DNA of 64,000 nt from Megaustenia siamemsis (GCA_032433765.1 JAVIAB010000092.1:34386034-34450033), one strand, 5' to 3'. Shown: positions 1 to 11,854, counted from the first letter of the stretch. Program-made: numbers and translations. Notes: generated by a model not told the origin, from the sequence alone.

Positions 1-485
1 GCTCCCCCCACGCAACTAATTCACCTCACCCTCTGTAATCAGCAATTAACGTAGTTCTGAAGTACGCTGCTTTTTATGCTCTGTTCACAGCACACCTCTG
101 TATCTAGACGCTGGCGATATTCTGAAAATATATCTTCTCTTCCGGGTTTGTCATACAATTACTCTTTGTATTGTAAATCTTAAAAAAAGGGATGGTCGGG
201 ACAGATTTATTGTGTAACTAATTCAAGACGAATTATGTTATCTGCACTTTTCAGCGCGATATCTATTTTCAGGTGGTAGAAAATGGAATTTAAAATGTGT
301 AAAATATGACTATAGAGAATAAAGTACGGAGTTTTAAAATGTAGTTAACATTTTTTTTTAAATTTAATATCAATATATAAATATTTGAAAATATTTTGTG
401 CTTAGTGTTGTTGTTCAATCAATCTGCTAAAGACAGCTTGTTAGAACACACATTTAACTTCCTAATAAGAATATTTTCTTGACAG
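1..485. other. Unit 1 left flank, intronic sequence upstream of TS1
   Basis: Non-coding flank repeated almost exactly before TS1, TS2, TS4, TS5 and TS6, but not before TS3. It ends in the splice acceptor ttttcttgacag. I see no exon or promoter in it. The window's first base coincides with the first base of the repeat unit (gctcccccca), which may mean that a contig begins here. Confidence 0.7.
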
Positions 486-2639
486 AAACAACTACCACAT
501 CAAGCACAACAACAACAACAAAATCAAGCACATCAACAACACAAGGTTCAACAACCGCAAGCTCATCAACAACACCAGTTTCAACAACCTCAAGCACAAG
601 AACAACACCAGTTTCAACAACCTCAAGCTCATCAACAACCCCTGTTTCAACAACCACAAGTACAGCAACAACAGCAGGTTCAACAACCTCAAGCACAGCA
701 ACAACACCAGGTTCATCAACTTCAAGCACATCAACAACAGCAGGTTCAACAACTTCAAGCACAGCAACAACACCCGGTTCAACAACCTCAAGCACAGCAA
801 TAACTCCGGGTTCAACAACCTCAAGCTCATCAACAACCCCAGGTTCAACAACCTTAAGAACAGCAACAACGTCAGGTTCAACAACCTCAAGCACAGCAAT
901 AACTCCGGGTTCAACAACCTCAAGCTCATCAACAACACCAGGTTCAACAACCCTAAGAACAGCAACAACACCAGGATTAACAACCTCAAGCACAGCAACA
1001 ACACCAGGTTCAACAACCTCAAGCACATCAATAACACAAGGATCAACAACCTCAAGCACATCAACAACACCAGGTTCAACAACCTCAAGCACAGCAACAA
1101 CACCAAGTTCAACAACCTCAAGCACATCAACAACCCCAGGTTCAACAACCACAATCACATCAACAACCCCAGGTTCAATAACCACAAGCACATCAACAAC
1201 ACCAGGATCAACAACCTCAAGCACATCAACAACACAAGGATCAACAACCTCTAGCTCAACAACAACACTAGGTTCAACAACCTCAAGCACAGCAACAACA
1301 CCAAGTTCAACAACCTCAAGCACATCAACAACCCCAGGTTCAACAACCACAATCACATCAACAACACCAGGATCAACAACCTCAAGCAAAGCAACAACAC
1401 CATTTTTAACAACCTCAAGCACATCAACAACATCGGGTTCATCAACCTCAAGCACTTCAACAACACCAGGATCAACAACCTCAAGCTCATCAACAACCTC
1501 AGGTTCAACAACCCCAAGCACATCAACAATCTCAGGTTCAACAACCACTAGCGCATCAACAACACCAGGATCAACAACCTCAATCACATCAACAACACCA
1601 GGATCAACAACGTCAAGCTCATCAACAACCTCAGGTTCAACAACCCCAAGCACATCAACAATCTCAGGTTCAACAACCTCTAGCACATCAATAACACCAG
1701 GATCAACAACATCAAGCACATCAATAACACAAGGTTCAACAACCTCAAGCTCATCAACAACACCAGGATCAATAACCTCAAGCACAGCAAAAACACCAGG
1801 TTCAACAACCTCAAGCACATCAACAACACCAGGTTTAACAACCTCAAGCACAGCAACAACACCCGGTTTAACAACCTCAAGCACAGCAACAACCTCAAGC
1901 ACGTCAACAACATCAGGATCAACAACATCAAGCACATCAACAACAATAGGATCAACAACCTCAAGCTCATCAACAACACCAGGATCAATAACCTCAAGCA
2001 CAGCGACAACACCAGGTTCAACAACCTCAAGCACATCAACAACACCAGCTTTAACAACCTCAAGCACAGCAACAACACCCGGTTTAACAACCTCAAGCAC
2101 AGCAACAACACTAGGTTCAACAACCTCAATCACATCAACAACACCAGGATCAACAACCTCAAGATCATCAACAACCTCAGGTTCAACAACCCCAAGCACA
2201 TCAACAATCTCAGGTTCAACAACCTCTAGCACATCAACAACACCAGGTTTAACAACCTCAATCACATCAACAACACCAGGTTTAACAACCTCAAGCACAG
2301 CAACAACACCAAGATCAACAACATCACGGAGCTCAACTGAGACACCAAGCACATATGAAACCCCAAGCACACCAGAAACCCCAAGCTTTCCAGAGGCTCC
2401 AAGCTCAACTGAAGTCCCAAGCACACCAGAAACACCAAGTACACCTGAATCTCCAAGCACACCTATAACTCCAAGCTCACCTCAAGTGCCCAGTACGCCA
2501 AAAACACCCAGCACTCCACGTACTCCTAGCACAAAAACAACCCCCAGCACAACAACCCTAAGCGTAACAACCGCCCCTGGCACATCAACAACCCTAGGAA
2601 CATCATCAACCGTCAGCACATCAACAACCCCAGGCTCAG
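486..2639 (+). CDS. TS1: Thr/Ser-rich mucin-like exon, type A
   Basis: This internal exon of 2154 nt (718 codons) lies between acceptor ttttcttgacag and donor ggtaat, phase 1 at both ends. It encodes an almost pure Thr/Ser/Pro/Gly array built on an 11-residue unit such as [11 protein letters not shown] (33 bp). A C-terminal stretch of about 95 residues changes to Pro-rich [12 protein letters not shown] spacing, with acidic residues first and basic residues later. No Cys and no folded domain are visible. The composition is that of a heavily O-glycosylated mucin domain, so an extracellular or membrane-tethered role is inferred. The next exon in the chain is TS2. The exon is open throughout, and a long antisense frame is only a by-product of the repeat. 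Silk-like, cell-wall-like or mucin-like annotations would all fit on composition alone. Confidence 0.75.
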
Positions 2640-2864
2640 GTAATATTGGTAGCTTGCTTATAGTTGTTTACTCATTCAGCCCTTTGTGACTGTCACTAAT
2701 GTAGTATCACATAGATAAAGAATAGGTACACAAATGTGAAGTGAGGTTGTGGATAAATTTAAGGATCATTTTTCCAAGTACTTTGTACCTACTTCAGTGT
2801 TGTTGTTTTTTTTAAATTTCTTTTCTCATGCTATGTATCGAAAAAGAGAATGAGATGTTAACTT
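2640..2864 (+). other. Intron start after TS1, type A
   Basis: This short intronic stretch runs between the TS1 donor and a SINE insertion. It carries the motif ccctttgtgactgtcacta at 2680. It is clearly paralogous to the start of the intron after the type B exons, sharing the blocks gtggataaatt and gagaatgagatgttaact, which shows that type A and type B exons descend from one ancestor. Confidence 0.6.
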
Positions 2865-3120
2865 GGGGGGCTGATTGGTCTCGAGGCAAGTCGCTGGTCT
2901 GGGACAAAGAGTTTAAAAGTTGAAATCCCGATTTCACCAGTTTGGATTGTTGTTTGTGATTTCTCTCTGCGGCAACTACCCCTGGTCTCAGCAGCGAGGT
3001 CAGACTTTAAACGTTAATTACTCAACGACGGAAAAAGTATGAATACCTCAGAAGACTGCGTTAATTTGCCTAAACGGCGAGGGAAGCCTGTACACACGAC
3101 TGGCAGGGAAAATATGGTTT
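2865..3120 (+). mobile_element. SINE-1 (tRNA-derived), old copy
   Basis: The head ggggggctgattggtctcg is followed by a degenerate B-box-like gaaatcccg and then by a body shared with the SINE at 8358: a block around gatttctctctgcggc and another around actcaacgacggaaaaa. Divergence from that copy makes this an older insertion. It sits in the same place in units 1, 3, 4 and 5, so it predates their duplication. Confidence 0.6.
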
Positions 3121-3189
3121 AACACGCAAAATTCAGTTCCTTGTATCTTGGGACCTCACAAGAGGTTAAAACTGACGAATGCAAAAAAG

Positions 3190-4200
3190 ACGACAAATTA
3201 ATGCCTACCTCATTTGCTTTTTCGCAATCAAGGTGAGATAATAATTTGTGGTCTTTTCCTCTTCTGTGGACCTCTGCTAAGTCTAGTTGTTCATAGAGTA
3301 TATCACTTGGTATGCAGCCACTATTTTAAGTGACCAAACCACTAATCTACGTTGATGAGCAGTGTGTAGATATTCGGGAGTCCTGTGAGAGTCATGGCAA
3401 TCACTTTTGTCACGTTGTCCATCCAACTGATAGCTAGAATACAGCGCAGACATTACGCATGGAATGCCTTTTGCCTTCTCTCCTGCTTTGCATAAGCTAT
3501 CCATGATTCGCTGCCACACAGAAGGATACTAATGATGCAGGCATTGTAAACTACGGCCTTTGTCAGTTTGCTGTTTTGCCAAAAATAGCCTAGAAAGTCG
3601 GTCGAAGGTGGTTGCAGCTTTAGCAATGCTAGTGTCAATTTTTGTGTTTAAAGATAGTTTGTCGTTGATGATGGACCCGCGGTCGTTTATGTCGTGTAAA
3701 TTGTCAAATAGGCCAGCTTGCATGTTGCGCGCATACCTGCAACACAATCGTAGGTTACAATTTGTTATTGTTGATTTCTCTTGCATGGCTGGCGTGGAAT
3801 GCAACAGTCTGCTATTCGAATTTTCCTTATCCTCATACACCAAATCGGGAAAGCAGACCTTGGCGAGACTGTAGTTGATAGGGACTGCCCCTCTTTAGAG
3901 GGCGGTAGCAATCCAGGAAGTCGATATACTTTTCCCAACGTTGAAAGCAGCCCCGGGCGTCGTGCCCTGCACTCAATTTGCAGATTGACTTATAGCGGTT
4001 GGCTACTGCTTCCCGTGTTGTGTTAACATCAAATGATGAAGCTGGAGTGTCCTCTCCAGGGCGTGACCTTGAGCAGCTAAAGAAAGAATTAAATTGTTAC
4101 CCTTGCAACATATTTCTTGTCTCCACGCAGCCGACAGATCTAACAGTGGAAGAACAGTCTGGTGCCAAATGCGTCCCATGAATTGTCTGTACAACGTTTA
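3190..4200 (-). mobile_element. Degenerate LINE fragment in unit 1, reverse-transcriptase C-terminal region
   Basis: Read on the minus strand in shifting frames, the sequence gives recognisable non-LTR reverse transcriptase C-terminal motifs: SIINDKLSLNTKID, IAKAATTFDRLSR, KAVVYNACIISILLCGSESW and YAKQERRQKAFHA. Stops and frameshifts break it, so it is dead. The same fragment is present in units 3, 4 and 5. Here it holds the empty target site of the DNA transposon found in units 4 and 5: the TA at 3530-3531 is uninterrupted. Confidence 0.75.
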
Positions 4201-4931
4201 AATCAATACTGAACCGCCTTAGGGACTCCATCTCCGGATTTTCCATCAGGGTTTACTACCGAAGTCTATTGCATGAACGGGTAAGCCTGCTGGACAGTAG
4301 GAATTAATAATCGGAGTCGACCTTCTCCTAGATGAGTTCCGATTTTTATACTAAAGGCTAGCATCTATTCGAGGACGAGGTTATGGCGCCACCGACTCGA
4401 CGGTGACAACGGCATAGGTCATTTAATTGATTTGATAGAATTGGCTCCCCCACGCAACTAATTCACCTCACCCTCTGTAATCAGCAATTAACGTAGTTCT
4501 GAAGTACGCTGCTTTTTATGCTCTGTTCACAGCACACCTCTGTATCTAGACGCTGGTGATATTCTGAAAATATATCTTCTTTTCCGGGTTTGTCATACAA
4601 TTACTCTTTGTATTGTAAATCTTAAAAAAAAGGGATGGTCGGGACAGATTTATTGTGTAACTAATTCAAGACGAATTATGTTATCTGCACTTTTCAGCGC
4701 GATATCTATTTTCAGGTGGTAGAAAATGGAATTTAAAATGTGTAAAATATGACTATAGAGAATAAAGTACGGAGTTTTAAAATGTAGTTAAAATTAAAAA
4801 AAAAAAAATTTAATATCAATATATAAATATTTGAAAATATTTTGTGCTTAGTGTTGTTGTTCAATCAATCTGCTAAAGACAGCTTGTTAGAACACACATT
4901 TAACTTCCTAATAAGAATATTTTCTTGACAG
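4201..4931. other. Unit 1/unit 2 junction and left flank of TS2
   Basis: The end of unit 1 (gatagaattg) meets the start of unit 2 (gctcccccacgc) at 4443/4444. The flank then repeats that of TS1 with small differences, including five C instead of six, ggtgat instead of ggcgat, and a longer A run near 4796. It ends in the acceptor ttttcttgacag. I see no gene in it. Confidence 0.65.
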
Positions 4932-6982
4932 AAACAACTACCACATCAAGCACAACAACAACAACAAAATCAAGCACATCAACAACACAAGGTTCAACAA
5001 CCGCAAGCTCATCAACAACACCAGTTTCAACAACCTCAAGCACAAGAACAACACCAGTTTCAACAACCTCAAGCTCATCAACAACCCCTGTTTCAACAAC
5101 CACAAGTACAGCAACAACAGCAGGTTCAACAACCTCAAGCACAGCAACAACAGCAGGTTCATCAACTTCAAGCACATCAACAACACCAGGTTCAACAACC
5201 TCAAGCACAGCAACATCACCCGGTTCAACAACTTCAAGCACAGCAATAACTCCGGGTTCAACAACCGCAAGCTCATCAACAACATCAGTTTCAACAACCT
5301 CAAGCACAAGAACAACACCAGTTTCAACAACCTCAAGCACAAGAACAACACCAGTTTCAACAACCTCAAGCTCATCAACAACCCCTGTTTCAACAACCAC
5401 AAGTACAGCAACAACAGCAGGTTCAACAACCTCAAGCACAGCAACAACACCAGGTTCATCAACTTCAAGCACATCAACAACACCAGGTTCAACAACTTCA
5501 AGCACAGCAACAACACCCGGTTCAACAACCTCAAGCACAGCAATAACTCCGGGTTCAACAACCTCAAGCTCATCAACAACCCAGGTTCAACAACCTTAAG
5601 AACAGCAACGTCGTCAGGTTCAACAACCACAAGCACAGCAACAACACCAGGTTCAACAACCTCAAGCACATCAATAACACAAGGATCAACAACCTCAAGC
5701 ACAGCAACAACACCAAGTTCAACAACCTCAAGCACATCAACAACCCCAGGTTCAAAAACCACAATCACATCAACAACCCCAGGTTCAACAACCACAAGCA
5801 CATCAACAACACCAGGATCAACAACCTCAAGCACATCAACAACACAAGGATCAACAACCTCAAGCTCAATAACAACACTAGGTTCAACGACCTCAAGCAC
5901 AGCAACAACACCAAGTTCAACAACCTCAAGCACATCAACAACCGCAGGTTCAACAACCACAATCACATCAACAACACCAGGATCAACAACCTCAAGCAAA
6001 GCAACAACACCATTTTTAACAACCTCAAGCACATCAACAACATCGGGTTCATCAACCTCAAGCACATCAACAACCCCAGGTTCAACAACCACAATCACAT
6101 CAACAACACCAGGTTCAACAACCACAAGCACATCAACAACACCAGAATCAACAACATCAAGCACATCAACAACACCAGGATCAACAACATCAAGCACATC
6201 AACAACACAAGGTTCAACAACCTCAAGCTCATCAACAACACCAGGATCAATAACCTCAAGCACAGCAACAACACCAGTTTCAATAACCTCAAGCTCATCA
6301 ACAACACCAGGTTCAACAACCTCAAGCACATCAACAACACCAGGTTCAACAACCTCAAGCACATCAACAACACCAGGTTTAACAACCTCAAGCACATCAA
6401 CAACACCCGGTTTAACAACCTCAAGCACAGCAACAACACTAGGTTCAACAACCTCAAGCACATCAACAACATCAGGATCAACAACATCAAGCACATCAAC
6501 AACACTAGGATCAACAACCTCAAGCTCATCAAGAACACCAGTTTCAACAACCTCAATCACAGCAACAACACTAGGATCAACAACCTCAAGCACAGCAACA
6601 ACACTAGGTTCAACAACCTCAAGCACATCAACAACATCAGGATCAACAACACCAGTTTTAACAACCTCAAGCACAGCAACAACACTAGGTTCAACAACCT
6701 CAAGCACATCAACAACACCAGGTTTAACAACCTTTAGCACAGCAACAACACTAGGTTCAACAACACCAAGCATATCGCCAACCCTAAGTTCAGCATCCCC
6801 AAGAACATCTACAACACCAGGTGCAACAACCCTAAGCACATCAACAACCCCAGGTTCTACAATCTCAAGCGCAACAGCAACCCCGAGCACATCTGCAACT
6901 CCAACCACATCAGCAACACCAAGAACATCAACAATCCCAAGCCAATCAACAACCCCTAGCATATCAACAACCTCAAGTGCAG
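4932..6982 (+). pseudogene. TS2: mucin-like exon, type B, with a 1-bp frameshift
   Basis: The acceptor and flank are the same as for TS1, but the 3' part differs. The last 70 or so residues are a distinct Ser/Thr/Ala tail, and the donor is ggtgat. The exon is 2051 nt, two more than a multiple of three, whereas the other five TS exons are exact multiples. The cause is visible near 5580: unit 1 reads aacaaccccagg and this copy reads aacaacccagg, so one C is missing. In the incoming phase 1 frame this gives a TAA at 5597-5599. TS6, its duplicate in unit 6, has a deletion across that stretch and stays open. Because the exon is phase 1-1, skipping it would leave the frame TS1 to exon a intact. A sequencing error in the repeat is the main alternative. 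Confidence 0.65.
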
Positions 6983-7640
6983 GTGATTTTCGAATCTTAA
7001 TATATGTAATAATAATAATAGTATAATAATAGTTGTATTATTATGCATCTCTTTGTGACAGACAGTAATATAACATCACATGAATGATGATAGATATGGT
7101 TATAGTATGCCCCCGTATCTGTGTAAACGATGGTCATACGAGGCCTACTCCAGTATAATCACCCGAATTAATATCTCATCTCCCAAACAAAGAAAAGTAG
7201 CAGCAGTCCACATAATATAAATTATGTGAATACCTTCATCTGTTCCCCGTGATACGATATCTTCATTCATTGTAAGCAATCGGAATATCGAAACACGATC
7301 AAAACGGATGAAAAGCACAGCTCACGGTGGGCACAGAGCATTTAACTCAGTAGCTCCGGTATGAAGCCGGAATTGGCATTTGAGGAATCTGCAACAAGGA
7401 ACAATTTTAAGACACAGCCTCTAGCGTTCCCTGTCGCCTATCCACCATATTGAACGGGAGTCCAGCACATGAATGAACAATGGAATAAAAATGAGGAGAG
7501 CGATTGTGGTTAAATTTAGGGATGACACCATGTATTTTGAGCCTGCTATGTGATGCTTAACTTTTAATTTCTCCTAATGTTATGCAACAATGAAGAGAAT
7601 GAGGCGTTAACTTTAATTTATTTACACAAAATCTAATTTA

Positions 7641-7691
<51 letters not shown>

Positions 7692-8150
7692 TACGTACAT
7701 TATGCATATGTTTAAATATAAAATGAAAGGAACCATTGTATACATATATTAGCAGCAGGAGAAAATGCGATCATTAGAAATGAATTCCATCGACCAAGTT
7801 TATCAGCCTTTTGGTTTCTTGGCATTAAGTGGAAAATGTAAGTGGTTAGATCATGATTCATATGTTTCTATCTCCTGCTTCATTTCAACTGGAAAGTTAA
7901 CAATATGTTGAGTTTGCAATGGAAGTCACTGGTCTATAGAAAACTCTGTCTTCTCCCACGCTCTGATGACAAATATGCTTCTTATAAGGGCTTAATGAAC
8001 GTTTGCTCTTGAAAACTAACTAATTAATACAAATCATCATCATCATGGGCCATACTTTTTGGCGTTCGCTATATCTCTCATTAAATATCACTTGGTCGTT
8101 TATGCATGTCATATTTTGAATATTTTTAGTTGGTAATCTTTTATTGTCCC
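6983..8150 (+). other. Intron after TS2, no gene seen
   Basis: Intronic sequence with a TAA/TAG-rich start, the motif tctttgtgacagacagtaat near 7050, and blocks near 7500-7620 paralogous to the intron after TS1. A pure (AT)n microsatellite lies at about 7643-7690. No coding or RNA gene is visible. The duplicate at 45517-46850 carries an extra 166 bp. Confidence 0.6.
7643..7690. repeat. (AT)n microsatellite
   Basis: Uninterrupted alternating A and T. The matching array in the second long copy (about 46340-46393) is slightly longer, so the array has changed since the duplication. Confidence 0.9.
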
Positions 8151-8159
8151 ATTTCAAAA

Positions 8160-8700
8160 AGCTGTTAAATATTTTTTTTTTTAATTTCGTTTTCCCCTAT
8201 TCTCTTTCTCTTCATTCTCTCTGTTGTTATAGTATTCTCGATGCCTCCTTTTCCCATGACATGTCCAATAATTGTAGATTGTCCCTTCCTTATAATTGTG
8301 ATGAAGTTTATGTTTTCTCCAACTTGTTTTAAACCTTCTTCATTTGTAATTGTAATTTGGGGGACTGGTTGGTCTCGAGGCAAGATGCCGGCGTCGAGAC
8401 AGAGAGGTTGTGGGTTCCCGGTTGGTTGGGATTTTTATTTATGATTTCTCTCTGCGGCACCAATTACTCATCGACGGAAAAAAATGTGAGTACCTCAGAA
8501 GTCGGAGTTACCTGCCTGTGCCGCGAGGAACCCCGTGTAAAAAAAAAAATTGTAATTGTTGCTATCCACGTGATTCGTAGCATTCTTCTGATAAACCACA
8601 TCTCATTTTCTCAAATATTCTTCTCGTTGCCTTGCTTGTCTTCCAACTCACTTCCATAGAATAGAACTGGTTCGGAGTAGCACTTTAGGACACGTTTTCT
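8160..8700 (-). mobile_element. LINE fragment (RT C-terminus) split by a SINE
   Basis: On the minus strand the pieces on either side of the SINE join into a typical LINE C-terminal reading: MWFIRRMLRITWIA, then TNEEGLKQVGENINF, then TIIGHVMGKGGIENTI and TTERMKRKRIGEN. The join works only when the SINE at 8358-8548 and one target duplication are removed. The fragment is truncated and inactive. Confidence 0.75.
8358..8548 (+). mobile_element. SINE-1 (tRNA-derived), younger copy with 9-bp target duplication
   Basis: The sequence runs from tggggg through the tRNA-like head (ggactggttggtctcgagg; B-box-like gttgtgggttcccgg) to an A-rich tail after ccccgtgt. The direct repeat attgtaatt flanks it at 8349-8357 and 8549-8557. 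It interrupts an antisense LINE fragment whose frame is restored when it is removed. Confidence 0.75.
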
Positions 8701-9390
8701 AACATTAATTGACTAAAATTTATTCACTAGTGACTAATTGATTGAATGAATGATTTGTTACATATTATGTTTTTTTTCATTCTAGGGAATAATTCACTCT
8801 TAAGCTTTTTCTCTTCTGCATCTAATTTCTGCACGGTATCTGCCGCCTGATGTTATAACTGATTTCAAATATTAGAATTTCCTAAATTGTTTCGGAATGT
8901 TTTCATTTAGTATAACTCTACACTCCTGTGTGTTTGACTCTTTATTTGTAATGTTATCATAGTTTATGTCTTTTTATTTTGAAGGAAAGGCTTTTTGTTC
9001 ACTTTCTGTCACAATTTCATCTAATAGATTGCGTACACAAAAAATAGATCTCCTGACAATACACACATCTGTCACACTCTTTGTCTTATTTGTTAATAAT
9101 CTCCACGTTTATTTTCAAATCCAATAGCTGGCTGCGACTTGTTTCCAAGAAACATGTTTAATTTTTTAATGTTTAGTATATGTATAATATTTCCGCATAC
9201 ATAATCCTATATGGAGATGACTAATCATTTAAAGTTATCGTAGACTATGTTTGCGGTGCTTGAACATTTAAGTGCTGAATAAAAACTATGAATAAATCGG
9301 ATATATTTTATTTATAATCGCTCATGTGGCATGAGAGGAATCTTCTTCTACTTCTCCACTTTTCTCTTTCACTGATACCTAAAAGGTGTC
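8700..9390. other. Intronic stretch, no gene seen
   Basis: AT-rich sequence with short open frames only. I recognise no splice-bounded exon, RNA gene or repeat family here. Confidence 0.5.
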
Positions 9391-9395
9391 GTGAT

Positions 9396-9705
9396 TTATA
9401 TCATTTGTCGTTCTTGTGCTGCTCGAATTGTCTGAATTAGTGATTTTCCTTTGTTGTTACATGTCTCTGTCACTGCATCTATCCATCTTCTTCTGGGTCT
9501 TCCTCTTGGTCTTTTTCCATGCATTCTCGAGAAGAACGCCCTTGATGGTGATTGGTGAGGATTCATTCTGACCAGGTGGCCGAACCATTTAAGTTGTTGT
9601 TGTTCTATATATTCTAGGCAGGGTTTTGTTGCTACCATTTTTCTTATGGTTTCATTTGGTATTCTATCTCTTCTTGTGTTGTTTGTTACTTTGAGAGGAA
9701 TACTT
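9396..9705 (-). mobile_element. LINE 3' end fragment (endonuclease-RT C-terminus)
   Basis: The minus-strand translation contains YIEQQQLKWFGHLVRMNPHQ followed by KRPRGRPRRRWIDAV and IRAAQERQMI. This is the WxGHxxRM and RGRPRxxWxD signature at the end of many non-LTR reverse transcriptase proteins. It ends about 45 bp before exon a, so a host exon survived very close to an insertion. Confidence 0.8.
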
Positions 9706-9748
9706 ACTGAGAGGAATATGAACATTAATTTGCAATCTTTTATTACAG

Positions 9749-9912
9749 CTCCTCCCACACCCTGTGCGGAATATGAAAAGAATCACATCGTCGAGCATAC
9801 AAAACCCGTGTCACCATCAACACTTAATTTAGTTGAAATAGAAACAACAAATGATACTTCAGTCAAAGTTGATAATGGTACTGCATGGGAACTTGTACCT
9901 TTTAATAAGACA
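9749..9912 (+). CDS. Exon a of the 161-residue glyco-module
   Basis: This 164-nt exon lies between acceptor cttttattacag and donor gtaagt, entering in phase 1 and leaving in phase 0. It follows directly from the phase 1 donor of TS2. It reads PPTPCAEYEKNHI at the start and GTAWELVPFNKT at the end. It holds the first Cys of the module and three N-X-S/T sequons (NDT, NGT, NKT). No transmembrane segment is present. The order of an N-terminal Cys, a Trp-containing strand and then the IVAVRFIA strand of exon b is faintly like a galactose-binding (F5/8 C, fucolectin) beta-sandwich, but I cannot confirm that. Exon b follows after 5.7 kb and fits its phase. Confidence 0.7.
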
Positions 9913-10303
9913 GTAAGTTTTTTTTTGTACATGCATGAACTTAAAGTATATATGTGTGTGTATGTGAATTATACACTTTGTTAGTGTTGTCAAATTCGCG
10001 CACTCACTCACGTATCTAATCACTCACTCACTCACTAATTCACTATTTGATACTAATAAATATATGTGATCAGAATATGAGAATAGTTCTTAGTATTTAA
10101 TAGAACTATATCAAGTGAAACGAAACCTAACAATATTATAATATAACCATTACTTTTGTTTTATCACCATTCAAACTAAGACTTTTCTTGTTGATTTCTT
10201 TTACTATAAAGTCTATCATTTTAATATTTATTAGTCTTATTATTACTTTTATTATCTATCCCTTATTGACATCTCACTATTTTCTCAGTCTCAGGGGTGC
10301 CTG

Positions 10304-10348
<45 letters not shown>

Positions 10349-11035
10349 ATTAGTAAAACTTCTTGAATTAAATTTAATATAATTTTATACTAAATATTCA
10401 TCCTTTCGAAAGTTCACAAATGTAATTGACAATAGTTTTTATTCCCAGTGTCCCTTTGTGACAGTCACTAGCTAATTTACTTCTTGATGTATATCTTCCT
10501 ATTACTTTATATTCACCTGTCCATAATATCTGTACTTTGAGTTATATGTCAAACTGTCTGCCTGGTCTAGCAATGATCTGGCTATTCTTAGATAGGCCCA
10601 ACGTGAAACGATGAGATGCGTGAACAAATTCACATACTAATTTTTGTTTATTCTAAATTATCATAGAGAGGTTTAGGTAATTACACATTGGCTTTTCGAT
10701 AACTCCAGAAAATCTTCTGATCAAGCCCTTCTCAAGGTTTCATCCAAAATCTGTTTGCTAAAAATGTCAATTCTTCTAAAATTAAAAGCGCATGGCTAAA
10801 TTTTGCTAGGTAACAGCCTTCTTTGACATTTCGAACTATGGGTTATGATTCCATTGTACTTGCCCTAAATTTAACATAATTCTACCTTTTTTTGTGCGAC
10901 AATGAGTGCTCACTTGCCAACATTGAAAAAATGTATTCACTGGATCTATCTTTCATGATGCAATCGATATTCCTCAATCTAGAGTCTTATACTGTTATAT
11001 ATGTGTATATATATACATATATGTAAAATCAGCAT
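9913..11035 (+). other. Intron a, first part
   Basis: It contains a small antisense LINE scrap at about 10165-10250 (similar to 18785-18840), a (CT)n array at 10303-10349, and a block at 10435-10475 whose tccctttgtgacagtcacta matches the intron start after the TS exons. No host exon is visible. Confidence 0.5.
10303..10349. repeat. (CT)n microsatellite
   Basis: CT repeats with one TA interruption. The second copy at about 49006-49046 is shorter. Confidence 0.9.
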
Positions 11036-11039
11036 AATC

Positions 11040-11815
11040 ATTGAGTGCCTTTCCGCAACGGAAACCATGGAGCGCCATTATACTCTGTCTCTTGCTTTGA
11101 TGGCGCAGGTTGTCATAGGCTGATTTGTCTATCATTTGATATTACTCGTCCATGTTAGTCTTGGTCTGCTGTGCCTCTTTTACCTTTTATTTTGCCCACC
11201 AGGATTACTTTTAGTAGGCTGTTGTGTCTTTTAACATGGCCCAAAAATCGCATTTGCCTTGTTTGAATTGTGCTTAGTAGTTCTCTTTTCATTTTTAGTT
11301 GTTTTAAGACTTCATCGTTTGTTTTCTTTTCCTTCCATCCAATTCTACCTATTCTTATATATATCCACATTTCATAGGCTTCAATTCTCTGGTCTGTTTT
11401 CTTCTCTAATGTCCATGTTTCTGCACCATAAAGGAATATTGAGAAGATGTAACATGTTGCTATTCTTAGTTTTAGCCCTGGTGTTATTTGTTTTGATGTT
11501 AGTATGTTCTTCATGACATTAAAATTACTTTTTCCCATTCCTAATCTTTTGTTTATATCAGTTTTGCATTTCCCATCACTGGTTATAGTATGTCCAAGGT
11601 AGTTGTAGTTCTGAACTGTCTCCAGGTCTATTCCTTCAATTTTGATATCCACTTGTAGATTTTGAGTATTTTCTTGGTTTATGTCCATAGTTTTAGTCTT
11701 TTTGATATTCATATCTAGTCCATAGTTTTTGCTTGTCATGTTTATTTCATTAAGTAATTGTTGTAGATCTTTAGGATTTTCGTCTAGTAGTACAGTATCG
11801 TCAGCATATCTTAGG
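11040..11815 (-). mobile_element. LINE fragment, reverse transcriptase with YADD box
   Basis: The minus strand reads from [20 protein letters not shown] through YNYLGHTITSDGKCKTDI, IFLYGAETWTLEKKTDQR and RFLGHVKRHNSLLKVIL. These are the RT catalytic YADD, the YLG motif and the C-terminal GHVKR region of an endonuclease/reverse-transcriptase LINE (RTE-like in style). It is truncated at its 5' end against a (TA)n array and lacks the endonuclease. The same family recurs at 16971-18281 and 24605-25660. The duplicate at 49739-50510 has an added stop just before the YADD end. Confidence 0.85.
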
Positions 11816-11854
11816 TATATGTAAAATACATATACATATATAATATCCATCTAC

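Noticed and set aside
454..2460. Very long minus-strand open frames (630-710 codons, Val/Leu/Glu-rich) across all TS exons
   Set aside because: They are the antisense of the 33-bp repeat, which lacks stops in several frames. No splice sites or plausible protein fold are present, and the sense frame has exact splice and phase support.
486..2639. CRISPR-like regular spacing of the 33-bp repeat
   Set aside because: There are no unique spacers. The repeats are contiguous, coding and in an animal genome.
3560..3874. 104-codon plus-strand frame repeated in units 1, 3, 4 and 5
   Set aside because: It is the antisense of a decayed LINE reverse transcriptase. Its conservation reflects recent duplication.
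9646..9984. Exon a read as a longer coding region starting upstream at 9646
   Set aside because: The upstream part is antisense LINE sequence and the downstream part runs past a consensus gtaagt donor. Only 9749-9912 has splice support.
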